The notes under the pieces are model-generated. The model was not told the DNA's origin. It worked only from the letters and a program-made list of their open reading frames with translations, and did no database searches. Below are positions 36,366 to 46,217 of a stretch of DNA of 64,000 nt, one piece after another. The first letter of the stretch is position 1. Each line of letters opens with the position of its first letter. This DNA comes from Flagellimonas maritima (GTDB lineage Bacteria > Bacteroidota > Bacteroidia > Flavobacteriales > Flavobacteriaceae): the NCBI RefSeq assembly GCF_003269425.1, contig NZ_CP030104.1, positions 3,708,470 to 3,772,469 of the forward strand, written 5' to 3'. The position numbers and the translations under genes were made by a program.

Positions 36366-37079
36366 CTAAGGATTTTCTGCCTTTACGACCAACCTGAATC
36401 CTTCGCCATGAATATTCAGAATCTCTACCACATCGTCCCGCTTTAAATACTTTCTTAATTTAGCGATGTAGACGTCCATACTCCGTGATGTGAAGTAATT
36501 ATCGTCCCTCCATATCTTTGTCAAGGCCAATTCCCGTGGCATTAAGTCATTTTCGTGCAAGGCAAGAAGTCGTAACAACTCATTTTCCTTAGGTGAAAGT
36601 TTTACAGGTTCCTCATCCATATATTTTAGAAAACGCAGCTTGGAATTCAAGTGGAAATTACCTATCTCAAATTCAAATTGTTTGCTATCTGCCAAGGTAC
36701 TGGATGCTTTTCTTTGAAGTATTGCTTTAAGCTTCATCAACAGTACTTCAGAATCAAAAGGTTTATTGAGATAGTCGTCCGCGCCAGCTTTATAGCCTTT
36801 TAAGACATCTTCTTTCATTGTTTTGGCAGTCAAAAAAATAATTGGAACATTTTCATTTTTCTCCCTAATCTCTCTAGCTAGTGTGAACCCATCTTTGTAA
36901 GGCATCATCACATCCAAAATACAAACATCATAGTTGTCTTTTTTGAATTTTTCAAAACCTTCCATTCCATTTTTTGCCAGAACAACGTCAAAATCGTTCA
37001 TAGATAAGTAGTCTTTTAGAACAATTCCAAAATTAGGGTCATCCTCAACTAAAAGTATCTTTTTTTTCTCAGTTTCCAT
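36366..37079 (-). CDS. rprY: OmpR-family response regulator, RprY-like
   Basis: A 237-residue regulator with an intact receiver (E12-D13-D14, phospho-Asp D56 in CILDVMMPYKDG, Thr in FLTAKTMKEDV and Lys in YLNKPFDSEVLLMKLKAIL). A winged-helix DNA-binding domain follows (residues ~135-230, KLSPKENELLRLLALHEND, RSMDVYIAKLRKYL). It matches the RprY type conserved throughout Bacteroidota. It lies 6 bases downstream of its kinase gene in the same transcript. Direct TTAA repeats upstream of the kinase gene may be its own target. Confidence 0.9.
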   Translation of the reverse strand: METEKKKILLVEDDPNFGIVLKDYLSMNDFDVVLAKNGMEGFEKFKKDNYDVCILDVMMPYKDGFTLAREIREKNENVPIIFLTAKTMKEDVLKGYKAGADDYLNKPFDSEVLLMKLKAILQRKASSTLADSKQFEFEIGNFHLNSKLRFLKYMDEEPVKLSPKENELLRLLALHENDLMPRELALTKIWRDDNYFTSRSMDVYIAKLRKYLKRDDVVEILNIHGEGFRLVVKAENP

Positions 37080-37085
37080 ATTTTT

Positions 37086-38669
37086 CTAAATTAAAGGTAG
37101 TTTTATAAAGAAAGTACTTCCTTTTCCTTTTTCACTTTCTGCATAAACTTCTCCTTGATGATCGTCAATAATTCGTTTTACATAGGCCAGTCCTAATCCA
37201 TGACCTTTTACATTATGTATATCTCCGGTATGTTCCCGGTAGAATTTTTCAAAAACTCTTTTAAGTACCGCTTTGCTCATCCCAGCTCCCTGGTCTTTTA
37301 TCTTTATGATAATATTATTCTTTACAATTTCTGTATACACATCAATTTTTGGAAATTCAGGAGAATATTTTACTGCATTATCCAAAACGTTTACAATAAC
37401 ATTTGTAAAGTGCATATCATTTGCCAATATTTCAGATCTTTCGGCATTCAAATGGGTATTAACGTATCCTCCCCTGTCTTCAACTATCAAATCTACGTGG
37501 GCAATGGCATCTGTTATTATATCATGAACATCTACCCTATCCTTTCTAATATCCAATTGGTTCTTTTCCAATTTAGATATCCTAAGAACATTTTCTACCT
37601 GCGCATGCATACGTTTGTTTTCGTCCTTGATCATGCCTAGATATCGCAATACTTTTTCTTTGTCCTCTATTGATTTTGGGTTTCTTATGGCCTCAACGGC
37701 AAGATTGATTGTAGCAATCGGCGTCTTGAACTCGTGGGTCATATTATTAATAAAATCAGTCTTTATCTCAGATATCTGCTTTTGTTTAATCAATTGATAG
37801 ATTGCACTGGAATAAGCAATCATAATGACAAGAGTGAAAACCAAGGATAAAAGTGCCATACCCATAATTGATTGGAAAAGAAACTTTTTCATCGTTGGGA
37901 ATGTGAGCAGCAATGAAAAATTTGTTCTTCCTTCGCTATCCTTGAATATCGGTGCCTTATACATTTTAGATTCAGAGAACTTGAACTTTTTTGATTTTAC
38001 TTTGGTTGGATAGCCTTGGCTATACACTCCGTACTCATAATCAATATCAATATTCCTATTTTTCAGTTCTTGACTTAGTAAAAGTTCTAATTCTTGCTTG
38101 GAGACTCTTTTATGAATTGGTCTGCTTTTGGCATATTCCATAAAAACATCTTCCCACGCAGCTTTGTCAATCCTAGAAAGTCCACCGATTTTTTCAGCTT
38201 TCTGAATAGGTGTTAAGCTATAACTTTTTCCATCTAGACCGTATTCTTCCTTAAAAACTGCTTTGGTACGCTTGCTGGTGAAGTTTTTAATTGTGGTTGT
38301 ATCTTCTTCACCTTTTATATTATCAAAGAACGTAGAGGTTATATTGTAATCTTCTTCTAGAATTCCATGGGAATAAAAAAGAATCTCATCTGAATTCAAA
38401 TCTCTGTCAACAAATAAAAAATTTCTGAACTGAGTGGTCTTAGGTTGCCCTATACTATCTACCAATGAAGCCAAACGGTCTGAATAATCCTTCATCTCTC
38501 TCTTCTCCACTCGGCTCGCAACCTTATCCAGTATGTCCGTAACCGTCCTTGAAAATTGTTCTTCTTTGTCATTGACCGAAGTCCTTATCCAGTACACCTG
38601 AACAAAAATAATCCCGGTGAGAGATAAGCTCATAAGAATGACGAGAAGAACGAATAGCTTCTTGTTCAT
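37086..38669 (-). CDS. rprX: Sensor histidine kinase, RprX-like
   Basis: A 527-residue kinase. The first membrane segment is at residues ~4-27, then a ~230-residue periplasmic domain and a second membrane segment near residues 262-290. The HisKA box is MTHEFKTPIATI (His near residue 315), and the HATPase has N-box NVLDNAVKYS, KDQGAGMS and GHGLGLAYVKRI. No HAMP or PAS domain is obvious. It pairs with the downstream RprY-like regulator; the signal is unknown in this organism. The gene is preceded by 11/12-base spaced TTAA repeats (38709-38739). Confidence 0.9.
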   Translation of the reverse strand: MNKKLFVLLVILMSLSLTGIIFVQVYWIRTSVNDKEEQFSRTVTDILDKVASRVEKREMKDYSDRLASLVDSIGQPKTTQFRNFLFVDRDLNSDEILFYSHGILEEDYNITSTFFDNIKGEEDTTTIKNFTSKRTKAVFKEEYGLDGKSYSLTPIQKAEKIGGLSRIDKAAWEDVFMEYAKSRPIHKRVSKQELELLLSQELKNRNIDIDYEYGVYSQGYPTKVKSKKFKFSESKMYKAPIFKDSEGRTNFSLLLTFPTMKKFLFQSIMGMALLSLVFTLVIMIAYSSAIYQLIKQKQISEIKTDFINNMTHEFKTPIATINLAVEAIRNPKSIEDKEKVLRYLGMIKDENKRMHAQVENVLRISKLEKNQLDIRKDRVDVHDIITDAIAHVDLIVEDRGGYVNTHLNAERSEILANDMHFTNVIVNVLDNAVKYSPEFPKIDVYTEIVKNNIIIKIKDQGAGMSKAVLKRVFEKFYREHTGDIHNVKGHGLGLAYVKRIIDDHQGEVYAESEKGKGSTFFIKLPLI

Positions 38670-38708
38670 TGAGGTAAAATTAGAAATTTAACATTTAGAC
38701 TATTGACC

Positions 38709-38739
38709 GTTTAACCTAACCTTAACAAAAATGTTAAAA
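38709..38739 (-). promoter_or_regulatory. Candidate RprY-type operator: TTAA repeats upstream of rprX
   Basis: On the minus strand the sequence has TTAAC, then TTAAG 12 bases later and TTAAA 11 bases after that (GTTAAGGTTAGGTTAAAC in part). TTAACA and TGTTAA around 38722-38737 also form a small palindrome. It lies 40-70 bases before the rprX start, as expected for autoregulation by the OmpR-type partner. Confidence 0.4.
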
Positions 38740-38746
38740 TTTATGT

Positions 38747-39334
38747 TCAATTTGTTAGTACAATCAATTTTTGGTGTAGTTCTAAAACTTTGTCTTTAGT
38801 AGTATGTAAATCGATATTTTCAATACAAAAATCAGCAAGAGAAGTCTTTTCTTTGTCATCCATTTGATTCTCAATACGATCCAAAACCTCTTGCTTTGCA
38901 ATGCCGTCGCGCTTTATAACTCTTTCAACACGTAGATTTTTAGGAGCTTTTATCAAAATGATATAATCATATTTGTCTTGAGCATCATTTTCAAAAATCA
39001 ATGCTGTTTCCTGGATCACATAGGGAGATGTTTGTTGTTCCACCCATTCCAAAAAATGTTCACGAACGGCAGGATGAACGATTTTGTTTAACTTTTCAAG
39101 TATTTCTGGGCTCTTAAAAACTTTCTTTGCAATAAATGTTTTGTTTAGTTCTCCGTTGATATATGCTTTTTTTCCTAGAAGTAAAAGAATTTCGTTCTTT
39201 ACACGGGTCGAATTGGTCATCAATAATTTTGCTTCGGAATCGGAATTGTATACTGGTATCCCCAGGTCCTGGAAAATGGTGGCTACAACACTCTTGCCAC
39301 TACCGATACCGCCTGTTAGCCCTACTATCATCAT
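38747..39334 (-). CDS. coaE: Dephospho-CoA kinase
   Basis: A 195-residue kinase for the last step of coenzyme A synthesis. It has the P-loop GLTGGIGSGKSVVA, YNSDSEAK for substrate binding, and HPAVREHFLEW. The ATG at 39334 overlaps the stop of the upstream YbbR gene (ATGATG over TGA); the second Met is equally possible, but the first matches the usual family length. It forms an operon with the YbbR-like gene. Confidence 0.93.
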   Translation of the reverse strand: MMIVGLTGGIGSGKSVVATIFQDLGIPVYNSDSEAKLLMTNSTRVKNEILLLLGKKAYINGELNKTFIAKKVFKSPEILEKLNKIVHPAVREHFLEWVEQQTSPYVIQETALIFENDAQDKYDYIILIKAPKNLRVERVIKRDGIAKQEVLDRIENQMDDKEKTSLADFCIENIDLHTTKDKVLELHQKLIVLTN

Positions 39335-40287
39335 TTTTGTTCGAGTACGAAGTTGATTTTATTTTCAAGCATACGGACATCATAAACATTTTCAGGTTTT
39401 TTTACAATTTCCAAGAAGAGGATATTGCCATCAGTCTCATTCAACTGTTTATAATCGGCAATGACTTCAAAATCCTGTAATGTTATTTTCTTTAGTTTTT
39501 CTAGGGTAGCTTTACAAAGAACGGATATGGAATTTGGAAATATATTGACATTATACCCCTTTGGGAAATTTAAAACCCGTATCGGCACATCAAAAGCTTT
39601 TTCTGAAAATTTTACCACTTTTCCCTTTACATTGACCCTGTTTATCGAAAAAACACTATTCGACAGGTTCTTTGGGAAAACCAATAGAATATTCTCTGAA
39701 AAATCTGAAGAGACATCTGTCATTTCAATTTTTGAAGTATAAATCGTAGTAAGGGTATCTATCTCATTTTTTGGCCCCTTAACCAAAACTGTTTCTGGAG
39801 TAATTATCGGTTCTCCCTCCATTATAAAATTTTGCTGGAATTGCAGATCTAACCTAGGCTTTATCTGGAGTTCTTTTGCAGTAACTTGATAAAGGTCAAC
39901 GAAAAGCTGTGAGCGATCAAGGTTAATCAATGAAATACTCTGGGGAAGCTGTAATTCTATCTGTTCTGATAGAGCGTCTTCCGTAATCAAGTAATTTCCA
40001 TTCTTGGCAATGACCTGAGATAAATCCACATCAACACGTTTATTTATAAAATTGTAGTACAAGAACCGAAAACCACTTGTACGCAATTTTGCTTCAATGG
40101 AATTGACCGATTTATTTCCCAACAGTAACGTATCCGGCAGGTTTTTATAGTTTAGTGCAAAATTGGTCCTGGACTCATAGGAATCGGATAGATTGCTTAT
40201 AAACCATGCTAGAAAGGAACATATCAAAAACAGTGAAAAAACTTTCACTTTCCTCTCATTCAACCCACTTAATAGTTGTTTAAACAC
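39331..40287 (-). CDS. YbbR-like domain protein
   Basis: A 318-residue membrane-anchored protein. It has one N-terminal membrane segment (VKVFSLFLICSFLAWFISNL, residues ~15-34) and then repeats of the YbbR-like beta domain (phrases such as ITPETVLVKGPKNEID and VNVKGKVVKFSEKAFDVPI). The family is extracytoplasmic and may affect cyclic-di-AMP cyclases in other bacteria, but its role in Bacteroidota is not known. It sits two bases downstream of the glycosyltransferase gene and overlaps coaE. Confidence 0.85.
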   Translation of the reverse strand: MFKQLLSGLNERKVKVFSLFLICSFLAWFISNLSDSYESRTNFALNYKNLPDTLLLGNKSVNSIEAKLRTSGFRFLYYNFINKRVDVDLSQVIAKNGNYLITEDALSEQIELQLPQSISLINLDRSQLFVDLYQVTAKELQIKPRLDLQFQQNFIMEGEPIITPETVLVKGPKNEIDTLTTIYTSKIEMTDVSSDFSENILLVFPKNLSNSVFSINRVNVKGKVVKFSEKAFDVPIRVLNFPKGYNVNIFPNSISVLCKATLEKLKKITLQDFEVIADYKQLNETDGNILFLEIVKKPENVYDVRMLENKINFVLEQK

Positions 40288-40289
40288 CT

Positions 40290-41297
40290 TTACTTTCTTT
40301 TAAAAAACAGCTTGGGAAAAAGCTTTTCAGGTTCTTTGTTACTAAAGTTAAGCAAGATCGTGGATTTTAAAAAACCTGTTCCATATCCTATGAATTGCGT
40401 CAATGCCGCAAAAATTGAAAGATAGGCTACGATAAAGCTCTTGTTTTTAATAAGGGAGTCTATAAATAAGGTCAAAAAATACGCAGCGAAAACCAATAAA
40501 GGAAAAATAAAACCTGTAACCGCCAATAATGCAGATGTAATCAGTCCAACCATAAATAATGTCGGAAACCAATACGTAAGCCTAGCCGTTCCCTTATGCC
40601 ATTTATTCAATATCGGTCTTACCATCCCAAATTTATTCACTTGTATGTAAAATTTATTCCAGTCAATACGTCTTTTATGGTATACAAATGCTTTGGGAAA
40701 CAATCTGGAAGTATACCCTGCCTTCCAAATTCTAAATGTCAAATCTGGATCTTCCCCAGGATGAATTCTCCCAAATCCCCCTGCTTTGGCAAAAGCCTCT
40801 TTGGAAATTCCCATATTGAAACTTCTCGGTTGAAATTTACCTATTGAATTACTGCTGCCCCTAATTCCCCCAGTAGTAAAAAAAGAAGTCATCACATAGT
40901 TAATGGCTTTTTGTACGGTAGTAAAAGAATCATCAGCTGCATCCGGACCACCAAAACAGTGAACAAAGTCACGTTTTAGCTCTTTATCCACTTCAACCAA
41001 ATATTGCTTTGGTAAGATGCAATCAGAATCCAGGATTATAAAATAATTTCCTTTTGCTTTCTGCATCCCAAAATTTCTGGAATCACCAGGCCCGGAGTTC
41101 TCTTTAAAATAGTATGATATCTGTAAATCCTTTTCAAATTTTTTTACGATATCCCCAGAAGATTCCAAGGAACCGTCTTCTACAATTACCACTTCATAAC
41201 TCTTTTTAAAATCCTGTTGAACGAGACTTTCCAATAGCTCCCTGATTTCTTCCGGTCTATTGTAAACTGGTACGATTATAGAAAAGTATAGATTCAT
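40290..41297 (-). CDS. Family 2 glycosyltransferase with C-terminal membrane segments
   Basis: A ~335-residue GT-A enzyme starting at 41297 (MNLYFSIIVPVYNRPEEI). The nucleotide-sugar site is in IVEDGSLE and ILDSDCILP (DxD-type), with the GRIHPGEDPDLTFRIWKAG acceptor/catalytic region. Two to three hydrophobic segments near the end (VGLITSALLAVTGFIFPLLV and YFLTLFIDSLI) anchor it. The frame stays open for 14 codons upstream, but this part runs through the fabI terminator hairpin and is rejected. Its product (polysaccharide or glycolipid) cannot be told. Confidence 0.87.
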   Translation of the reverse strand: MNLYFSIIVPVYNRPEEIRELLESLVQQDFKKSYEVVIVEDGSLESSGDIVKKFEKDLQISYYFKENSGPGDSRNFGMQKAKGNYFIILDSDCILPKQYLVEVDKELKRDFVHCFGGPDAADDSFTTVQKAINYVMTSFFTTGGIRGSSNSIGKFQPRSFNMGISKEAFAKAGGFGRIHPGEDPDLTFRIWKAGYTSRLFPKAFVYHKRRIDWNKFYIQVNKFGMVRPILNKWHKGTARLTYWFPTLFMVGLITSALLAVTGFIFPLLVFAAYFLTLFIDSLIKNKSFIVAYLSIFAALTQFIGYGTGFLKSTILLNFSNKEPEKLFPKLFFKRK

Positions 41298-41307
41298 TTT
41301 AAAACAC

Positions 41308-41334
41308 AAAAGCCATCCTTTTTTGGATGGCTTT
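41308..41334 (-). terminator. Terminator after fabI
   Basis: AAAGCCATCC and GGATGGCTTT form a 10-bp stem with a 6-base loop. On the minus strand the hairpin is followed by TTTTGTGTTTT. It lies between fabI and the glycosyltransferase start only 11 bases later, so the downstream gene depends on read-through or an internal start. Confidence 0.85.
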
Positions 41335-41352
41335 CGCAATTAAATATTTTAG

Positions 41353-42165
41353 TTATTCAGAAAACTCATCAATTACTTCTTGACTTACGCCTGTATTGGA
41401 AAATCCACCATCATGATATAGGTTCTGCATAGTGACTTTCTTTGTCAAATCTGAAAAAAGACTTACGGTATAATTTGCGCAGTCCGCCGCCGAAGCATTT
41501 CCAAGTGGGGACATCTTCTCGGCATAACTGATAAAGCCATCAAAACCTTTTACACCTTGCCCCGCAGTAGTTGGGGTTGGCGACTGGGAAATTGTGTTGA
41601 CCCTCACCCTTTTTTCCTTTCCAAAAAAGTAGCCAAAACTTCTTGCAACAGATTCCAAATACGCTTTGTTATCAGCCATATCATTGTAGTCCGGGAAAGT
41701 TCTTTGTGCCGCCATATAGGTTAAGGCAACAATACTGCCCCACTCGTTCATGGCATCAGCCTTGTACAATGATTGCATTACCTTATGAAATGAAAGTGCA
41801 GAAACATCCCATCCCTTTGTTGTAAAATCATACTTCTCATCTGTATATGCCCTCCCTTTTCTAACATTTACGGACATACCAATGGAATGCAATACAAAAT
41901 CCAACTTACCGCCCAGAATTTCCATGGACTGTGTTACCAAGTTCTGTAAATCCTCTTCACTTGTGGCATCAGCGGGAATTATTTGGGAATTTGTCTTTTC
42001 GGCCAACTCCTTAATCTGTCCCATACGCATTGCAATGGGCGCGTTGGTCAATACAAAGGTTCCACCTTCTTCATGAACACGTTCCGCTGTTTTCCAAGCT
42101 ATGGAATTCTCATCCAGTGCGCCAAATATGATTCCTTTTTTGCCTTTTAAAAGATTATATGCCAT
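41353..42165 (-). CDS. fabI: Enoyl-[acyl-carrier-protein] reductase FabI
   Basis: A 270-residue SDR-like reductase for the last step of each fatty-acid elongation cycle. It shows KKGIIFGALDENSIAW (the divergent FabI cofactor motif), LHSIGMS, and the catalytic pair in YNDMADNKAYLESVAR (Tyr-x6-Lys). The long form with the extra segment RKGRAYTDEKYDFTTKG is the Bacteroidota type. Upstream the 259-base gap to recN holds no gene. Confidence 0.94.
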   Translation of the reverse strand: MAYNLLKGKKGIIFGALDENSIAWKTAERVHEEGGTFVLTNAPIAMRMGQIKELAEKTNSQIIPADATSEEDLQNLVTQSMEILGGKLDFVLHSIGMSVNVRKGRAYTDEKYDFTTKGWDVSALSFHKVMQSLYKADAMNEWGSIVALTYMAAQRTFPDYNDMADNKAYLESVARSFGYFFGKEKRVRVNTISQSPTPTTAGQGVKGFDGFISYAEKMSPLGNASAADCANYTVSLFSDLTKKVTMQNLYHDGGFSNTGVSQEVIDEFSE

Positions 42166-42424
42166 AGTAATCGTCTATTGTTGGTTTGTGGTAAAGATAT
42201 TTAATCTATTTGAGTTTTATGGTTTTGATTTTATGAAACTGGCCCGTAGCAGAACCAAATAAATATTGGAATAAGGACCATCATACTACAAGAGCGGAGG
42301 AAATCAAACTTTTCTTGTCGTTGCTCTTAAACTTCAATCTTGGCTCTTTGTTCTCACAAAATGAACTATTTGGGCATTGCACCCTTAGAGGAGAGCTTTG
42401 AAGGATTTCAATGATCAGGGCAAA

Positions 42425-44080
42425 TCACAATTCCAAAAGCTGTTTGGCATGTGCCATAGCTGATTCCGATATTGATTTTCCACCAAGCATTTCCGCAAGT
42501 TCCTTTACCCGTTCCCCCTGATTCAATTTTCTCATCTGCGTTGTTGTCGTTCCGTCAATTTCCTCTTTAAAAACTTTAAATTGCTGTTGTCCCTTAGAGG
42601 CCACTTGGGGCAAATGGGTAATTGAAAACACCTGCATGGTCTTGCTCATCTGTTGCATGATTTCACCCATACGATTGGATATCTCCCCAGAAACGCCTGT
42701 ATCGATCTCGTCGAACATCATTGTAGGCAATTGTTCATATTTTGCCAAAATTGATTTTATGGTTAACATTATTCTTGATAATTCCCCGCCTGAAGCTACT
42801 TTTTTCAATTCCCCATAATCTGAACCCTTATTGGCCGAAAACAAGAAAACCAAATCATCCTTTCCGTTGGACTTGAAAGTTGATGATGGGTTTACCTCAA
42901 TTTTAAAAGTGGCCGAAGGCATTCCCAAAGAATATAAACTTTCTTGAAGCTTACTTTTCAATTTTGGAATTATGGTATTTCTTCCCTTTCTAATTTTAAG
43001 TACCCAATCCTCAAGAATATTTGTAGCTTGTTCTACTTCAACTTCTTTTGCTCTTATTTTGGATTCAATATTTTCTACTGCATTGACTTGCTCCTCAAGT
43101 TGATTTTTGATGATGATCAATTCGGAAACAGAACCGACTTGATGTTTTTTTTGTAAATCGTAAAGTTGTTGCAATTTTGAGTTCACCACTTCCAGTCTTT
43201 GCGGGTTTGCTTCTACCCCATCCTTCACTTGTTCAAGTTCAGCTGCTATATCGTCCATTTCAAAAAAAATGGACTGTATACGCTCATTTAGCACAGAATA
43301 GGTGCTGCCAAAGTCCGCAAGGTTTTGAAAAGTTCTTTTTAAATCGGTTAGTTTCCCCAATATGCCCACTTGTTCATCATTCAATAATTGATTTCCATAG
43401 GCCAGTTGTTCCATTATCTGCTCTACATTGTTGAGTTGTTCGGATTCTGCTTCCAAATCTTCCTGCATACCGTCCTTTAAAGGTATAGATTCCAGTTCTT
43501 GGAGTAAAAAACTATTGTAGTCGTGCTCTTTGTTGGAATTGGATTGAAAATCAATCAATTCTTGCAACTCCCTCGAAATCTTTTTATATGAATCCAGTTG
43601 CAATTTGTATTGTCCTAAATCTGTATTGTTTCCAGCGAGTGCATCAACAACCTTAAGTTGAAAATCATTGTCGGTCAAACGTAATGTTTGATGTTGTGAG
43701 TGAACATCGACCAATCTTTCCCCAAGTCCTTTTAATATGTCCAGCGTTACCGGTGAATCATTGACAAACGCTCTAGATTTACCACTAGGTAGAATTTCCC
43801 GTCTTAAGATGGTAGCAACTTCGTAATCCAGGTCATTGGCTTCAAAAAATCTTTTGAGCTGGTATTTAGAGATATCGAATTCTGCCTCAATAATACATTT
43901 TTTGGTTTCGTCTTTTAGCGAGGTCAAATCCGCGCGTTTACCCAAAACTAAGGAAAGACCTCCCAATAAAATAGACTTTCCCGCTCCCGTTTCACCCGTT
44001 ATGGTCGTAAAACCATTCGTAAATGAGACATTTAAAGTATCTATTAACGCATAATTCTGAATGGAAAGATTTACAAGCAC
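42425..44080 (-). CDS. recN: DNA repair protein RecN
   Basis: A 551-residue SMC-like ATPase for double-strand break repair. The N-terminal Walker A is ITGETGAGKSILLGGL; long coiled coils fill residues ~150-370; the C-terminal half has ASGGELSRIMLTIKSI and the Walker B region MMFDEIDTGVSGEIS. The start is a GTG at 44080 (LVNLSIQNYALID), matching the family N-terminus. It lies 46 bases after DUF4835 and probably ends the minus-strand operon that begins with DUF6913-dapA. Confidence 0.94.
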   Translation of the reverse strand: MLVNLSIQNYALIDTLNVSFTNGFTTITGETGAGKSILLGGLSLVLGKRADLTSLKDETKKCIIEAEFDISKYQLKRFFEANDLDYEVATILRREILPSGKSRAFVNDSPVTLDILKGLGERLVDVHSQHQTLRLTDNDFQLKVVDALAGNNTDLGQYKLQLDSYKKISRELQELIDFQSNSNKEHDYNSFLLQELESIPLKDGMQEDLEAESEQLNNVEQIMEQLAYGNQLLNDEQVGILGKLTDLKRTFQNLADFGSTYSVLNERIQSIFFEMDDIAAELEQVKDGVEANPQRLEVVNSKLQQLYDLQKKHQVGSVSELIIIKNQLEEQVNAVENIESKIRAKEVEVEQATNILEDWVLKIRKGRNTIIPKLKSKLQESLYSLGMPSATFKIEVNPSSTFKSNGKDDLVFLFSANKGSDYGELKKVASGGELSRIMLTIKSILAKYEQLPTMMFDEIDTGVSGEISNRMGEIMQQMSKTMQVFSITHLPQVASKGQQQFKVFKEEIDGTTTTQMRKLNQGERVKELAEMLGGKSISESAMAHAKQLLEL

Positions 44081-44126
44081 TATTGAAGATTTTCAGCGTA
44101 AAGATAAATCTCTTTGGAGAAATGGG

Positions 44127-45017
44127 CTAGTATTTTATCTCGTTCCAGGTATTGGAATAAAATGGTGCAACTTTATTCAAGGTTTCCTTAAGTTTGACAA
44201 TGTCTACTTTTGGGCCATCAGAGAAGATATTCTGTATTTCCTCAGACTTTGCATCGAAAAAAGTCTGAATCAAAAATGCATTGGGTCTACGCTTTATCAA
44301 TGTCTCAAACAATCGCATGGTACCTGAAATTACCTGTTTCCCCGTACTGTTGTTATCGCCGAGTATATCCAAACCTTTTCGGTGGTAATTGTACATGGCA
44401 ATACGGTACTCCCTAAATGAATTACTGAGTAAATTATCGACCAGTTCAAATCTTGTACGCTCTCCTGTTTCTTGGTTCCATCCAGAAAAATTGGAACCCT
44501 GTGCCTGAGTCACGATATTTTGTGCTTTTCTGAACATGTCATCACCGCCTTCAAGCGAAAAAGTATCAGCATCCAAACCTAAAATAATATAAACGTAATA
44601 GGCAATAACGCCAACCAAGTTGGAATCGAAAATATTCTCATTGAAGACTATGGGCTGAAATTCTTGGTAAATAAAGTCGAACGCATCATCTTTATAATTA
44701 AAGACAGGGCTCTCGTAAGATGTATTAAAGACGGGTCTTGAAGACTGAATCTGGATATTGGCTTCAAATCTATCGGATTCGTACTGGGTGACTGTAATAA
44801 ACATTCTGGCACTTACACGCTCATTTTCTTTATAAACTCTATTTGTCCATTTATTCTTGTTTACAAAATCACTAAGCGAACGTTCCAACGTTTTAAAGAT
44901 TTGCTGGTTGGTTTGGTTAACCTGATCAGAGTTTACGGTAATAGTGCAATTTAACTCTTGTGCAATGAACACTTGTGAAAGCAAAAGGGCAAAAAGAAAA
45001 GAAACTGTTCTATGCAT
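44127..45017 (-). CDS. DUF4835 family secreted protein
   Basis: A 296-residue Bacteroidota-specific protein with a cleavable signal (SFLFALLLSQVFIAQ). The family marks are LNCTITVNSDQVNQTN, WTNRVYKENER, NPNFV-like paired strands and the conserved LGLDADTFS block. It is always found next to coaBC in this phylum. Its function is unknown; a periplasmic role is inferred from the signal. It overlaps the end of coaBC by 8 bases. Confidence 0.9.
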   Translation of the reverse strand: MHRTVSFLFALLLSQVFIAQELNCTITVNSDQVNQTNQQIFKTLERSLSDFVNKNKWTNRVYKENERVSARMFITVTQYESDRFEANIQIQSSRPVFNTSYESPVFNYKDDAFDFIYQEFQPIVFNENIFDSNLVGVIAYYVYIILGLDADTFSLEGGDDMFRKAQNIVTQAQGSNFSGWNQETGERTRFELVDNLLSNSFREYRIAMYNYHRKGLDILGDNNSTGKQVISGTMRLFETLIKRRPNAFLIQTFFDAKSEEIQNIFSDGPKVDIVKLKETLNKVAPFYSNTWNEIKY

Positions 45018-46215
45018 GAATTCTTGAGATGATTTCTTTCCAAATATCCGAAGCTACATCAGACTTGGTTTTCAATTCAAACGTTTTTAAATCCATATTC
45101 TTATCAAGGAAAGTAATTTTATTGGTATTGCCCCCAAAGCCTGCACCGGAATCTTTTAAAGAATTCAGAATTATGGCATCCAAATTCTTGCGTCGCAGTT
45201 TTCCTTTGGCATTTTCAATTTCATTTTCGGTCTCAAGAGCAAATCCTACCAAAAATTGATGGGTTTTCTTTTCGCCCATTGAAAACAGAATATCAGGATT
45301 CCGTTCAAGTTCTATTTGAAGGTCGCCATCTTTCTTTTTTATTTTTTCACTGGAAACATGTTTCGGTTTATAATCAGCAACCGCAGCAGCACAAATAACA
45401 ATGTCGGTTCCATCATAAAATTCATGACATGCATCATACATTTCTTTGGCGGATACAACGCGAATTATTTCTATTGAATCATGTTTTGTACTCAAATGGG
45501 TAGGCCCGGAAATCAATATTACTTGAGCACCAAGATTGGCAGCAGCCATTGCAAGTTCAAAGCCCATGGTACCGGTGGAGCGATTTCCCAAAAAACGCAC
45601 AGGATCAATTGCTTCGTGGGTAGGACCCGCCGTGATCAATACTTTTTTTGCACTTAGCGGGAGTCCTTTCGCTAAATCTTCTTGAATAAACTTTACTATA
45701 ATTTCTGGCTCCGCCATACGTCCTTCTCCATATAGCCCACTTGCCAGTTCCCCCGTTTCTGCGGGAATCATGGTATTGCCGTACGATTGCAATTTTTCAA
45801 AAGAAACAATTGTTGAAGGGTGCTTGTACATATCCAAATCCATTGCCGGCGCAAAATAAATAGGGCATTTAGCAGATAGATATGTTGCCAACAAGAGATT
45901 ATCACAAGTACCATTGGCCATTTTGGAAAGTGTATTGGCCGTTGCAGGAGCTATTAATAAAATGTCTGCCCAAAGTCCCAACTCCACATGATTGTTCCAA
46001 GATATTCTCCCATCTTCTTCATTGATAAAATCGATCAATACCGGGTTTTTGCATAACGTGGATAACGTTAGTGGCGAAACGAATGTGCTGGCACTTTGGG
46101 TCATCACAATTTTGACCTCAGCACCAGCCTTTATCAATAACCTAACGAGAAATGTGGTCTTGTAAGCGGCGATTCCTCCGGTAATTCCCAAAAGGACATG
46201 TTTACCGCTGAGCAT
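45010..46215 (-). CDS. coaBC: Bifunctional phosphopantothenoylcysteine decarboxylase/synthase
   Basis: A 401-residue fusion for two steps of coenzyme A synthesis. The N-terminal CoaC part has GITGGIAAYKT, the catalytic His in SWNNHVELG, and NGTCDNLL with the active-site Cys. The C-terminal CoaB part begins with KVLITAGPTHEAIDPVRF, followed by NRSTGTMGFELA and the Lys-rich loop. It sits between rpoZ and DUF4835 with spacings of 2 and -8 bases, so it is firmly in the operon. Confidence 0.95.
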   Translation of the reverse strand: MLSGKHVLLGITGGIAAYKTTFLVRLLIKAGAEVKIVMTQSASTFVSPLTLSTLCKNPVLIDFINEEDGRISWNNHVELGLWADILLIAPATANTLSKMANGTCDNLLLATYLSAKCPIYFAPAMDLDMYKHPSTIVSFEKLQSYGNTMIPAETGELASGLYGEGRMAEPEIIVKFIQEDLAKGLPLSAKKVLITAGPTHEAIDPVRFLGNRSTGTMGFELAMAAANLGAQVILISGPTHLSTKHDSIEIIRVVSAKEMYDACHEFYDGTDIVICAAAVADYKPKHVSSEKIKKKDGDLQIELERNPDILFSMGEKKTHQFLVGFALETENEIENAKGKLRRKNLDAIILNSLKDSGAGFGGNTNKITFLDKNMDLKTFELKTKSDVASDIWKEIISRIHA

Positions 46216-46217
46216 AT

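Noticed and set aside
41298..41339. Longer glycosyltransferase start at 41339
   Set aside because: These codons cover the fabI terminator hairpin and precede the family N-terminus FSIIVPVYNRP.
42166..42424. Possible small gene or RNA between fabI and recN
   Set aside because: Only frames shorter than 20 codons were seen, and no clear hairpin or promoter; left unannotated.
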